In this document: positions 26,380-36,775 of the stretch, piece after piece | Position numbering within the stretch: the first letter of the stretch is position 1 | Layout: the number at the start of each line of letters is the position of its first letter | Source of the DNA: Thioclava electrotropha | GTDB lineage: Bacteria; Pseudomonadota; Alphaproteobacteria; Rhodobacterales; Rhodobacteraceae | Direction: 5' to 3' | Length of the DNA: 64,000 bases | NCBI RefSeq assembly: GCF_002085925.2 | Contig: NZ_CP053563.1 | Location: 1-64,000 of the forward strand | Made by a program: the position numbers and the translations under genes | Notes under the pieces: model-generated | Told to the model about the DNA's origin: nothing | Seen by the model: the letters and a program-made list of their open reading frames with translations, nothing else | Databases searched by the model: none

Positions 26380-28818
26380 TTGTCTGAGATAACTGCATTC
26401 TGGAAAGGGTCACAGTCCCACGAACGCAGTCGCCGCCGTGCAGAGCGGGGAGGCCTCGATCTCATCTGCACCGCGATCATCGGCTTTGCACTCCTTGGCT
26501 TCATCGATCCTGCCCTGTGGCGTGACATGCCCGAGGCGCCCTATATGTTGGGCTTGGTCCTCGCGCTCGCTGCCTTCGGTTTGAGCCGACGAGGAAGCAC
26601 CTATCTGCAAGCTGTATTGATCGCACTCGCTCTCGGGCTGGGATTGGTATTGCTCGAGATCACACGCCTCGGCGCAGAACCGGTTTCAGCACTCTTGCTG
26701 TATCTCGCGGGGATCATGACCGGCGGGCTCGTGATCGGGAGCGAGCGGTATCTTCCCGCGCTTGGCCGTATCGGAGACAGGTCTGCCCTGCTCGGGTTCA
26801 CGGCGCGCTGGCAGTTTCTCGTCGCAATGACCCTGGCCGTGCGGTTTTCCCTGTTCGCGATGGGGCGTAGTCAGGCCAGTGCAATCGACCTGCTGCACGC
26901 CGAGTTGGGCGCGCTCGTGGCCCTGACGCTGCTTCATTTCGCGCGAATTGCACAGGACCGCGAACGCAGGCGCCGTTCGGGTAATATGCCGCCTGGACTC
27001 CTTATCGGTCTCTGCGCGGCCGGCGTGCAGCTGCTGGAGCTCGTCGGGCTCCTGCCGGCGGATTGGACCTTCGCGATATCAACCGTCGTGATCGTCAGCC
27101 TCATGCCCGCAATGATCGTCGGCGGCGCCCTGCGCAGTGCACCACTTATCGCAGCATTGCTCGCAACACAGATCGGCATGATCTTCATGAGCGCGGCCCA
27201 AGCAGTCACTCTCTGGCCCGACGAAGCGTTCAATGCCGGCGCCCTCATCATCCTGTTCACGCTGGTCAGTCTCGCCGCACGACTCGATGAATGGTCCTTT
27301 TCGAACGAGGACCTGACAGGGCTGAGCGCACGGTTTCAGGATCAGGCCGAAAGCTGGCTCGTACGCTTAGACTTCGATAACAAGACCGCCTCGCTCCCTT
27401 TGGCAGATATGTCGCAAGCGCATGAGATTTCCTTCGCAAACTTTTTTCATGCCTCTCACCCGGCGAAACTGCTCGCTTTCATGAGCCAGATGGAAACTCG
27501 CTCGTTGCGGGAGCGTACCGAACCACTCGAGCTCGCTTTCGAATTGCGGGTCACGCTGGACGATACAGGGCCGCGCCCGGTCACCGCGCATGTCATGTCT
27601 CTGGAAGCCGATCACGCCTGGCTCGCTTTACGGGCGCTGCGCGACGATGAGGATCTTGCCTTGCGTCTCGAAAATGCGGAATCCCGCCTGGCCGCAATGC
27701 GCGTCCGCGAGGAGCGTCTTCTCTCCATTGCATCGCATGAAATGCGCACTCCGGTGACAATCATCGCCATGCTTGCCGAAGAGCTCAAATCCGGAGCGAA
27801 CTGGAAGGAAGTCGAGTTCAGTTTCGAGACGAGCCTTGAACGGCTCACCCGGATCCTGGACGACCTGCGCCTGACAAACGAGGATACCGCCCGGCCCGAC
27901 ACGTTTACTCTGGGCGAGATCGGAAAGCAGCTGCTTGACGTCTTCGGGGGCGCCGCCACGGCACGCGGCATCGAATTGCGTCTGGCTCTATCCCAACATG
28001 CCGACACGCTTCTGCGCGGAGATCCCGCGCGAGTCCTGATCGCGGTTTCTAAAGTCGTTCACAACGCGATCGTACATTCAAAGGGCACGGAAGTCGTGAT
28101 TGGCGCCATGCTGACCTCCGAGAACGAAGAGGCTGGAGAGATCACATGGATCATCAAGGATGACGGCTGCGGCGTGCCTCCAGAGACCCGAGAGGCGCTC
28201 TTCACCCCCTTCACCGGCAAGGAGAGCGCTGGTTTGGGTACAGCGGAAGGTGTCGGAATCGGTCTCTATACAGCCCGCAAAGCGATCCACCTGCTCGGCG
28301 GTGACATTCGCCTCGAACGATCGAGCGCCGAGGACGGCACCGAGTTCGTTATCACTCATCCAGTTCGGATTACGGCAGAGTTGAACGAGAATGGCAGAGA
28401 TAAGATGACACAGGAAAATACAACCATCGACCACCCCGACCGCACGGCGTTGTTAGTCGAAGACAACGTTCTCGTGGGGGAACTCACGACGAATAGGCTG
28501 GGCCGTATCTTTGGGAAGGTTCTATGGGCCGAAGCCGGCACGACAGCGCTAGAGCTGTTTCGAGAGAATAAGCCCGATATGATATTTGTGGATCAGCTGC
28601 TACCCGGCCTGCAAGGAAACGAGTTGATCCGGCAGATCCGCCAGATCGACGCCGAGGTACCGATCGTCGGCGTGACAGCATCGACCATGGGTTCGGAATG
28701 CGAAATCCTGGAGGAGGCAGGCGCCAATATAGCCGTCGAAAAACCGCTTAGCTTCGCCCAGATCCAACTCATGGTCGCGGATTTCCTAGGTCACAAAGAA
28801 CTTGGCTCAAACAAATGA
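26380..28818 (+). CDS. Membrane-bound hybrid sensor histidine kinase
   Basis: An 812 aa protein starting at a TTG with GGAGG six bases upstream. Residues about 25-310 form 8-10 membrane helices with little periplasmic sequence. A PAS-like linker, coiled coil and HisKA box LLSIASHEMRTPVTI (phosphoacceptor His453) follow, then a HATPase domain (DDGCGVPPETR, GVGIGLYTARKAIH) and a C-terminal receiver with acceptor Asp738 in FVDQLLPG. No DNA-binding or Hpt protein lies beside it. It follows tadC by 12 bases and probably controls this pilus and adhesin locus; the signal is unknown. Confidence 0.88.
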   Translation: MSEITAFWKGSQSHERSRRRAERGGLDLICTAIIGFALLGFIDPALWRDMPEAPYMLGLVLALAAFGLSRRGSTYLQAVLIALALGLGLVLLEITRLGAEPVSALLLYLAGIMTGGLVIGSERYLPALGRIGDRSALLGFTARWQFLVAMTLAVRFSLFAMGRSQASAIDLLHAELGALVALTLLHFARIAQDRERRRRSGNMPPGLLIGLCAAGVQLLELVGLLPADWTFAISTVVIVSLMPAMIVGGALRSAPLIAALLATQIGMIFMSAAQAVTLWPDEAFNAGALIILFTLVSLAARLDEWSFSNEDLTGLSARFQDQAESWLVRLDFDNKTASLPLADMSQAHEISFANFFHASHPAKLLAFMSQMETRSLRERTEPLELAFELRVTLDDTGPRPVTAHVMSLEADHAWLALRALRDDEDLALRLENAESRLAAMRVREERLLSIASHEMRTPVTIIAMLAEELKSGANWKEVEFSFETSLERLTRILDDLRLTNEDTARPDTFTLGEIGKQLLDVFGGAATARGIELRLALSQHADTLLRGDPARVLIAVSKVVHNAIVHSKGTEVVIGAMLTSENEEAGEITWIIKDDGCGVPPETREALFTPFTGKESAGLGTAEGVGIGLYTARKAIHLLGGDIRLERSSAEDGTEFVITHPVRITAELNENGRDKMTQENTTIDHPDRTALLVEDNVLVGELTTNRLGRIFGKVLWAEAGTTALELFRENKPDMIFVDQLLPGLQGNELIRQIRQIDAEVPIVGVTASTMGSECEILEEAGANIAVEKPLSFAQIQLMVADFLGHKELGSNK

Positions 28819-28886
28819 CAGAGCGAATGATGTAGGCCTCCGAATGGTGAGCTACTCCCCGTCTCTTGGACAGGATCTGGCGTAAT

Positions 28887-29495
28887 TTAAGCTACTCTTT
28901 GCACCTGCTGATCGGGTTGGTTGATATCATGTCTCTGCCAATAGACCAGCGCCGGTGGCTTGCCGCCGAGGGCTGAGTGAGGGCGCTGGTGGTTGTAGAA
29001 GGTCATCCATTTCCGGATCGCCGCCTTTGTCTCCGATCCTGTCTCCCAGGCATGCAGGTAGACGCATTCGTATTTCAGGGTTCGCCACAGCCGCTCGATG
29101 AAGATGTTGTCGAGGAATCGGCCTTTCCCATCCATCGAGATGCGCACGCCCGACCGGCGGAGCCGATCCGTCCAAGCGAAGGACGTGAACTGAGAACCCT
29201 GATCCGTATTCATTATCTCGGGCGGGCCGAACTTGTGGATGGCTTCGTTCAGCGCCTCGACACAGAAGTCGGCCTCCAGGGTGTTCGAGATCCGCCAAGA
29301 CAGAACCTTGCGGGTGTGCCAGTCCATGATCGCCACGAGGTAGAGGAACCCGCGCCGCATGGGCAGGTAGGTGATATCCGAGCACCAGACCTGGTTCGGG
29401 CGATCCACTCGCAGACCTCGCAGCAGGTAGGGATAGGTCTTGTGGCCCTTTGCGGGCCTGCTGGTGTTGGGCTTCTGGTAAATCGGCATCAGCCT
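28887..29495 (-). pseudogene. IS3 family OrfB transposase, N-terminally truncated
   Basis: The rve-type integrase core of an IS3 OrfB is intact from RLMPIYQKPNTS to the stop. It includes NQVWCSDITYLPMRRGFLYL (first Asp), IMNTDQGSQFTS (second Asp) and DNIFIERLWRTLKYECVYL (Glu). The N-terminal helix-turn-helix half is replaced by unrelated sequence from about 29495 upward, although an open frame continues to 29645. It should not be active. Confidence 0.85.
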
Positions 29496-29661
29496 GTCAA
29501 CGGCGGAGTGAAATCCGGCCATTGGGCGGCGCAATAACCGGCCACTTCGGGTTTGGGCGCGACGCGCGCCATGAGGCGGCGGCCAGTCAGCCGCGCTTCC
29601 CAGATAGCTGGCGGTTGACTGGCCGCCTTGGCCCGTGAGGGCCAAGCCTTTATCGGCTGGA

Positions 29662-29845
29662 TCAGGCGGTGTCGGCGGACTTGCGCGCGCGGCTCTGTGC
29701 GAGCCGATAGCTGTCGCCGTTCATCTCGAGGATGTGGACATGGTGGGTGAGCCGGTCGAGCAGAGCGCCGGTCAGGCGCTCGGAGCCGAAGGTCTCGGTC
29801 CATTCGTCGAAGGGCAGATTGCTGGTGATCATGGTGGCGCCCCGA
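29662..29845 (-). pseudogene. IstB C-terminal fragment (IS21 family)
   Basis: The frame encodes ATMITSNLPFDEWTETFGSE and GALLDRLTHHVHILEMNGDS, the sensor-2 and C-terminal end of an IstB AAA+ helper. It is fused at its upstream side to the IS3 orfA remnant. It differs from the intact IstB at 35933-36775, so it came from a different IS21 element. Confidence 0.85.
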
Positions 29846-30074
29846 TCTTGGCGTGGAGCTCCTTCACCTGCTCCTCGTCGATCTCGGGCTTCCTTCGGCC
29901 CCCGCGCTCGAACACGCCCGACGCGCCTTCGAGCAAGGCCCGCTTCCATTGATGGATCATCGTTGGATGCACCCCGAACCGGCTCGCCAGCTCGGCCGCT
30001 GTCTCTTCACCCTTCAGGGCTTCCAGCGCGACCTTTGCCTTGAACTCGGGCGCGTGCTGCTTGCGTTTCGACAT
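29845..30074 (-). pseudogene. IS3 family OrfA, C-terminally truncated
   Basis: MSKRKQHAPEFKAKVALEAL and the helix-turn-helix ELASRFGVHPTMIHQWKRAL are typical of IS3 OrfA. The family usually continues past ELHAKIG to the leucine-zipper end, but here the sequence switches to the IstB fragment after that point. Confidence 0.85.
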
Positions 30075-30272
30075 CTCTGATCTCCTTCTCGTCGAAGATC
30101 AGCAGACTGCAAATCGTAGCTTATGTCAGTGTCCGAATTTCAGGGGGTAGCTCAACAGGCTGACCAAGATGTCGGACTGAGCGCCATACTGAATCCGCTT
30201 ATTTGCCCCAGTAATGGGGGCTGGCGGTTCTTTAGACCACCAATCCCACATATTTCGACATATGGAACCGGG

Positions 30273-32896
30273 CTATGCGCCCAGCGCCTCAGCCTCGAAC
30301 GCCGCTTTGAAGTCGGTATTAGTTTGTCCCGTCTCATTGAAGAATGGCAAGCCAAGGATGGTATAGTCCCGACCTTGGAAAATCGTCTCAAGTCTTGCTT
30401 GGGCCTTCACTTGCGCGAGAAAGTCTTGCTTCCAGTCGTCCTTCGGTCGCAACTGGTCGCCCTTGGGTTCGATGAATAGCTGCAAGATCGTACTTCCCTC
30501 TTGCCCCTTCTTCCTCAGAAACAGAACGAAGTCTGGTTCAAAGGCGCGCCCGGTGTCAAAGTCGTACAGCTTCACCGCCTTCTCGTTCCTCAACAGGTAG
30601 AAGTCGTCATAGATACCGCGCAACCGGGCTTCCTGATCGTGCATATACTTGATGAAGTGCTTTTCCTGATCGGTGCCGTAGCTGTCTTCATAGGCGTGCC
30701 AGTCCTTGCCGCTCAAGTCGATCTGATCCAGTCCGGGCACGTTGCTTTCGGTCCAGCTTAGACCGGTTTCGCCTTCGATCCGCAGTTTCAGTATCTTGTC
30801 GGTGAAACGGTCCTTAATGGGGTACGGCTTGAAGTCTTTGGTGCCGATGTATTCGACGCTTTCGCGTTTCACACCGCTTTCGATCTCGTGCAGCACGTAC
30901 TGCGTAATATCTAGCTTTTGTCTTGCGGTAAGGTGGGCCAAGTCATCCAGCAAGCCGCGCACGTTTACCGTCACGTCGCCCAGATAGGCGTCAGAGGTCA
31001 CAAACTGCGATGCGCTGGCAAGTTGTGGGAAGTAGGTTTTCAGACTGGTGAAATGAAAGAAGTCGTTCGCGTCCATTGCAAAGCTCAGTATCGCCTTGCC
31101 GAAGTCCGCCAGCTTGAATTCGCGCGACACAGGCTCCTTGTTCGACGGCTTCAACGTCAACTGGCCACCGCCGAAGGCTGAGGCTTCCGTTACTCGACCC
31201 GTCATCAAGCTGGGATAGGTGAAGCTGCCTTCGATCTTGTAGGCATCCAGTCCGGCCACGCCATCGCGCGTGTTCTTCTTCCGGTCGTTCATCCAGACAT
31301 ATTCCCCGGCATACAGGGAAGTCTGTTTGAAACTGTCCTTCAACCGTAGCCGCACCGTGCGGGCGGTTTCGTCCAGCATGCCGGTTTCGCGTAGAGCGTT
31401 GCGGATGTCTTGGATGTATTTGGGATTGTGGGAACAGTGATAGTGCAGTTCCTCCAATATGCGCAGGGGATTGTCCATCGCGTTGTCGTACTTGCGCTTC
31501 TCTCGCTCCGCCTCGGGCTGATCCGGCGCCATGAAGGGGAAATATCGCGCCCCGCGCCCGATCAACTGCGCCTCGGCCATGGTGGTCTTGCCGACCTTGT
31601 TCGCCTTGCCGTCACGGGTGTCGTAAAGCCGCACGATGTCGAACAGGTTCAGAACATCCCAGCCCTCATTCAGCTTATCGACGGCAAAAATCACCCGTAT
31701 CTCGTTGTCCCGGTCTTCAAGCGCGTTCAACTGTATCTGTCTTCTTTCGAGATCGGTTGGGTTGTTGACATTCACCACCTTCTCGCGACCAAAGTCGCCC
31801 TGCAGCTCGCGGGCAAAATCCGGGCCACTGAGGCCCCTTTCATCCATGATGTAGGCAAAGGCTCGTGAAAGCGTCTCATCGCCGCCAGAGGCCGCCCTGA
31901 GCGCGTCCAGTGCATCACTGGACAATCCCGCCACCATCGCGCCGAAGGCCGCTTCGTTGTCGGCGCTTTCCTTGATCGTCTTCGACTTCATCAGAATAAC
32001 GGGCTTGCAGTGCAGCCCGTGCGCTTCAGCCACTTTGCGGCGATATTGGCTCAGCACCATCGCCTGCATCATCCGGTCGTCGGGCGGCAAGTCGGCCTGT
32101 CGCAACTCGATGTCCTTGGAATAGCCGTCTTCTCGGAATTGCCGCAGAGAATAATCGTACAAAATTTTGTCGTGATACTTTGAGCGGATCGCCTCGTGGC
32201 TGAGGTCCACGGTTGCAGTAAACTCCAACAGCATGTTCTCAGGGTGCTGGCCGAAAATCTCACTCACCGTGCCTTCCCAACTAGCCTTCTCCTCCGCCTC
32301 GCCCTTAGTCAGCGTCTTCTTGGTCTCGGCGTTCAGGTGGTGCGCTTCGTCCGAGATCATCACCACCTTGTAGTCACGGAAGTCCTCGATGGTGACGGCG
32401 TTCTCTTTGGGGCCTGCATGCGGGTGTGAAGCCCTTGAATGGTGGTGAAGTGGATGTTGATCGCATCCCCGCTCACCGCGTCGAACGTATCGACTGCACG
32501 GATGTCCACCGGCTTGTCGTCAATCCGCACCGCAGGCGCAAACAGATGCTTGGCGGATGCCGGGTTCAGGAAGTTGCCCTTGGTCTTCTCGATAATCTGG
32601 GCGGAGTTCACGAAGAATAGGAAGTTGCGATAGCCACGCCGGTAGAGGTCAAGGATCAACGCAGCCATCAGCACCGTCTTGCCGCTGCCCGTGGCCATAT
32701 GGAACAGCAGGTGCGGATTGGTCGGGCGTTGCGGGAAGTCTTCGATGTAGTAAAGCCAGCGTTCCAGCGCTGTGACCTGATAGGGCCGCAACGTGATCTT
32801 GCCCGCTATGTTGCCTGTTATGTGGTCGGGGATGTCCTTCTTTAGCAGCCCGAGTTCAACCGCCCCGTTCAGCTTGTCGTTTAGCGTCTGGCTCAT
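30273..32896 (-). pseudogene. Type III restriction enzyme Res subunit, frameshifted
   Basis: This is the helicase-nuclease of a type III restriction-modification system. The first frame (32360-32896) has Walker A FHMATGSGKTVLMAAL. The second (30273-32366) has the DEAH box MISDEAHHLN, motif III EFTATVD, motif VI AEAQLIGRGARYFPF and the C-terminal PD-(D/E)xK nuclease AFEPDFVLFL...LFIEPKGDQ. The frames part at 32405-32415. One extra C in the CCCC run of the coding strand would restore Q-A-P-K-E-N and a single protein of about 875 residues. As read, the enzyme is split and probably inactive, unless this is a base-calling error. Confidence 0.85.
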
Positions 32897-34776
32897 TGGT
32901 CCAGCCCATAGAAAGAGCGGGTCGCACGGGCGTCTTCGTGGGAGATGTCAAAGTCCGCATCGTCAAGGGAGCCGAGATTGACATAGAGGTGGTTGGCATC
33001 AAGGCAGTCCATCAACACGCGCTTGGCGTCGTCAATCGGAAGGGCCACGAAGTCGTCTGTGTCAAAGGTGCTCAGGTCCACGTCATAGCGCAGATAGCCG
33101 GTGGCCTCCATGTCGGCATGAATGGTTTGCAGCGCGGCCATGTCCTGCGCAGCTTCGATTTGGTCAGCAAAGGCGGAGTTTGACGCAGCGAGCTCGGCAT
33201 AGACAAACGAGCCGCCGCCTTGCCACTCGACGGCTTTAGAGATGCCACCCTGTTCGCCTTCGATGACTTTCTTTAGGCGTGACGCCGGTAGGTCGCGGAT
33301 ATAGTCCAGTTGTTCGACAGCAATCCACTTGCGCCCCAACTTGAAGGCCACCGATGCGGTCGTGCCTGACCCTGCAAAGAAGTCGAGTACAAGGTCACCG
33401 GGTTTAGTTGCGACATGAAGTATGCGTTCCAGCAGACGTTCAGGCTTAGGCGTTAGCTTATTGGCCTCCTCTGCGCCAAAGAGTTCGTACACTTCGCGCT
33501 TCGCCTCATCAGTATGGCCCGCTTCATCATGTGGCCACCAAGTCCATGGAGCGATGCCCTCAATATCTTTGAGAAACTGTTTTCTGGACGGGACCGCATC
33601 ACCATTTTTGCCAAAGTAAATGCGGTCATCTGCAAGAAGGCGGTCATACTCAGCCCTCACAACCTTCCAACAGGAACCCGCTGGTGGTTTGTGCACCTTT
33701 CCACTAGGCGCGACTATCTCGTACATCTGGTTCGGACGATAGCCTTGTGCAGATAGTGATACGCCTCTCCATAGTCCGCGCGGGTCGTCATTGGGGTTGG
33801 AGTAAACCGACTTTTGCTTTTCACCTAATGGAAGCTTGTTGAAGCTATCTTTGTAGGCGTCCGGTATCTTGGAAAAGAGCAAGATATGGTCATGCGCTGC
33901 ACCGATGGCAGTTCGGTTTTCGCGTGAGTACCGCTTTTGCCAGACGATGTTTGCAATGAAGCAATCCCTCCCGAACACCTCATCCATCAATACCTTGCAA
34001 TAGTGGGCCTCATTGTCATCCATATTGACGAAGATCGTTCCATCTCGGCTTAAAAGTTCCTTGGAAATCTCAAGACGACTGCGCATGAACGTCAGCCAAG
34101 CTGAGTGATTAAAGCGGTCGTTGTATTTGAAACCGTCTGAGCCAGTATTGTAGGGCGGGTCGATATAGATCAGCTTCACCTTGCCCGCATAACGCGCTTT
34201 CAGCGAGTGCAGCGCCAGCAAGTTATTGCCCTTGATAAGCAGGTTGTCGTCCTCTGACACCTCACCCACGGGCTTGGCCTTGCCCTCTGCCACGGCCTCC
34301 GCATCCCAGCGTTCCCAGCCGGTCAGCACCTTGGGTTCAAACAGCCGCGTGATGTCGTCCGGGGCCAGCGTCGTGTTCCAGAACACCTCGTTCCGGCCCC
34401 GGTCCTCTTTCGTCATGCCGCCTTCCAGCACGCAATCCTTGTAGGGCCATGCAAGCACCACGTCGCGCGACTGGCTCAGGTAATCGCCACGCACATCCGT
34501 CAGGCCGATGCGGTTCTTGAAGGCCGTGTAGCTGTCGGGCAGGAACGCCTTGTTCGACACGAAGTCCTGAAACTTCACCTTGTCGAAGACCAGCGCGCCC
34601 GCGACCTCGGTGAAGAAATGCGCCTTGATCGTGTCTGACTGCATCAACAGTTCCAACAGGCGCGGCTCCATGTTCAGCGCGGCCTCGATCACCGCGTTCT
34701 TAAGGATCGCACCATCGGAGATAAAGGCTTGGTCGGCCTGCAAGAGTTCCGTCAGATCGTCCAGCAGGTTCTGCAT
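32893..34776 (-). CDS. Type III DNA methyltransferase Mod subunit
   Basis: A 627 aa beta-class N6-adenine methyltransferase. The catalytic motif KLIYIDPPYNTGSDGF precedes the SAM-binding motif DLVLDFFAGSGTTASVAFKL, the usual order in Mod proteins. The ATG at 34776 (MQNLLDDLTELLQ) has GAGG just upstream; the frame extends to 34914 without a better site. Its end overlaps the res start by four bases. If Res is inactive, Mod could still methylate and protect or regulate. Confidence 0.92.
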   Translation of the reverse strand: MQNLLDDLTELLQADQAFISDGAILKNAVIEAALNMEPRLLELLMQSDTIKAHFFTEVAGALVFDKVKFQDFVSNKAFLPDSYTAFKNRIGLTDVRGDYLSQSRDVVLAWPYKDCVLEGGMTKEDRGRNEVFWNTTLAPDDITRLFEPKVLTGWERWDAEAVAEGKAKPVGEVSEDDNLLIKGNNLLALHSLKARYAGKVKLIYIDPPYNTGSDGFKYNDRFNHSAWLTFMRSRLEISKELLSRDGTIFVNMDDNEAHYCKVLMDEVFGRDCFIANIVWQKRYSRENRTAIGAAHDHILLFSKIPDAYKDSFNKLPLGEKQKSVYSNPNDDPRGLWRGVSLSAQGYRPNQMYEIVAPSGKVHKPPAGSCWKVVRAEYDRLLADDRIYFGKNGDAVPSRKQFLKDIEGIAPWTWWPHDEAGHTDEAKREVYELFGAEEANKLTPKPERLLERILHVATKPGDLVLDFFAGSGTTASVAFKLGRKWIAVEQLDYIRDLPASRLKKVIEGEQGGISKAVEWQGGGSFVYAELAASNSAFADQIEAAQDMAALQTIHADMEATGYLRYDVDLSTFDTDDFVALPIDDAKRVLMDCLDANHLYVNLGSLDDADFDISHEDARATRSFYGLDQ

Positions 34777-34924
34777 TGCCTCGCCCCGTTGATTGGTCTT
34801 GTTGACGGATATGTGCCTGCTCGGGCGGCGAAAATCCACCCCAGTCCTTAATTTACCCGGTAGTGGGAGAACCCAAGGTATAGGGATACCCGGATCATGG
34901 ATCGGGCTGCGCACCGCATCACCG

Positions 34925-35868
34925 TTATGCCGGTGCTTTCAGCGTGATGGTGGGAATCTGGCCGTATCGGTCATGGAACACTGCCTCCATGACCCGGACC
35001 AGTTCATCTTTGTGTTCGGCTGCGATGATGAAGCTGTCATGCACGGGCAGGACCGGCACGCCCCTGTCCGCGAAGTGCAGCATGATCTTTTCGGCCATGT
35101 CGCTGTCTTCGCGTTGCAGGTAACGCCCGATGCCGGTGCCGAAGACGCCCGGCAACATCGGGAAGGCATCCTTGACGCGCCGACGAAACGCCTCCGCTGT
35201 CATACCATGGACGACGCTGTCGAAGTTGCGCGGCTCCTTGGTGGTGTTGTCTGCATTCAGCAGGGCAAGGAAGGTAGTTTTGGCATAATCGCGCAGCGTC
35301 TCGTTATCCGTTATGCCGGGCACAAGGCTGTAGGGGTCGGGCGGAATATCCAGTCCTGCCTTGGCGAACAGGATCGCCGGGTGCAGCCCCTTGAAGTCAG
35401 CTTCGATGGTGGACTGCCCGTCGATGGTGATGAAGGGCCGCAAGTGCTTCTTGGCGTGCTGCCACCAGCCGCCATAGAAACGCCCTCCTTGCGCGAAACT
35501 GCCTTTGTTGAAGACACGGTAGAGGTCGATTTTCTGCCCACTGTATTCATCATCGAAGTCGGCTAACGGATTGGCCGGTCGCGCCAAGGCTATGTCAGTG
35601 CCTTCCAAGAGATCGTTCAGGCGGCGCAGATTGGCACGCATTGCCTCGGTTTCCGGCGTGTCCAGGTATCGGGTTAGGTGACCTTCGGCATCTTTCAGCC
35701 TGATGACTTCATCCCGCCTGCCGATGGTGAAATCTCGGACCGTAAGGCGCGACAAGGGCAACACCGTGCGCGCAGCTTCCGTCAGCGCGTAGCGGGCCGT
35801 TTCGGCATAGTCTTCCTGTTGATGACCAGCCTTCACCATCGACACCAGACCGCGTGTCAACGCCGTCT
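34925..35868 (-). pseudogene. DNA polymerase A-like protein, 5' end cut by IS21
   Basis: The protein shows a family A polymerase palm-like pattern: motif A TIEADFKGLHPAILF with its metal-binding Asp, and motif C PVLPVHDSFIIAA. In between is RNFDSVVHGMTAEAFRRRVK. The first eleven residues of the open frame (MGNFTSALLGK) come from the IS21 terminus, so the true N-terminus is lost. Similar short polymerase-like proteins occur in phage and mobile-element contexts. The function of this copy is unknown. Confidence 0.6.
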
Positions 35869-35932
35869 TAATTTTCCCCAAAAGTGCCGAAGTAAAATTC
35901 CCCACTACGGCGGTTGCGGCGATCAGCCGGTT

Positions 35933-36775
35933 TCAGTGATCGGCGCCTCCATTCTGGTTTTTCGGTGGCCGTCCGCGGCGCTTGGGCGGTGGCGGCGGAG
36001 CGATGGGGGCGTTCGCCCTGACATGCTCGGGGATGAGGTCGGCATGGGCGCGTAGCCGGTAGCTGGCCCCTTCGATCTGGATGACGACAGCATGGTGCAA
36101 GAGGCGATCCAGCAGGGCTGTCGCGACGACCGGATCGCCGAACACCTCGCCCCATTCGGCGAAGCCGCGGTTCGAGGTCAGGATCATGGCGCCTTTCTCG
36201 TAGCGGGCGTTGACGAGCTGGAAGAACAGGTTGGCGCCGCCGGTCGTGATCGGCAGATAGCCGATCTCGTCGACGATGAGCAGCGCGGCCCGGGCATAGA
36301 ACCGGATCTTTTCGGGCAATCGTCCCTCGCGTTCGGCCTGGTTCAGCGCGGTGATTAGTTCTGCGAGTGTGGCGCGGTAGACGCTTCGCCCCGCCTTTAC
36401 TGCCGCGACGCCGAGCGCAGTTGCGAGATGGCTCTTGCCGGTGCCCGGCGGCCCGAGGAAGTGAACGACCTCGGCGCGCCGGATGAAGTCGAGCTGGGCC
36501 AAGGCCGCGATCCGATCTCGGTCGAGCGAGGGCTGGAAGCGGAAGTCGAAGCCTTCGAGCGTTTTGACCGGCAGCAGCTTGGCCGTGCGCAGGGCGACGT
36601 CGATCCGGCGCGTCTCGCGGGTCGCGTATTCCTCGCTGAGCAGCCCGTCGATCGCCTCGATCGCGGTGATCTCGCCCGTCTCGAGCTGCCGTATGGTGTG
36701 ATCGAGCGCCTCCAGCGCACGCGGCATCTTCAAGCCGACAAGGGCGCCGCGGATACGGTCCAAAAGATCGGTCAT
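35933..36775 (-). CDS. istB: IS21 helper ATPase IstB
   Basis: A 280 aa AAA+ protein with Walker A FLGPPGTGKSHLATAL, Walker B ALLIVDEIGYLP and the sensor MILTSNRGFAEWGEVFGD. It ends in a Pro/Arg-rich tail (PPPPPKRRGRPPKN). It acts with IstA for target selection and transposition. Its start overlaps the istA stop by four bases. Confidence 0.95.
   Translation of the reverse strand: MTDLLDRIRGALVGLKMPRALEALDHTIRQLETGEITAIEAIDGLLSEEYATRETRRIDVALRTAKLLPVKTLEGFDFRFQPSLDRDRIAALAQLDFIRRAEVVHFLGPPGTGKSHLATALGVAAVKAGRSVYRATLAELITALNQAEREGRLPEKIRFYARAALLIVDEIGYLPITTGGANLFFQLVNARYEKGAMILTSNRGFAEWGEVFGDPVVATALLDRLLHHAVVIQIEGASYRLRAHADLIPEHVRANAPIAPPPPPKRRGRPPKNQNGGADH

Larger units (their letters stand above)
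28848..30154 (-). mobile_element. IS3 family element remnant carrying an IS21 tail
   Basis: The ends form an inverted repeat: TGAGCTACTCCCC at 28848 on plus, and TGAGCTACCCCCTG from 30154 on minus. Inside, orfA is cut after its coiled coil and orfB lacks its N-terminus. The gap between them is filled by the 3' end of an IS21 istB gene and its flank (about 29493-29845). No matching target duplication is visible. Confidence 0.75.

Noticed and set aside
34793..35566. 257-codon plus-strand frame opposite the polymerase-like gene
   Set aside because: No motif or ribosome site is present; the minus strand carries recognisable polymerase motifs.
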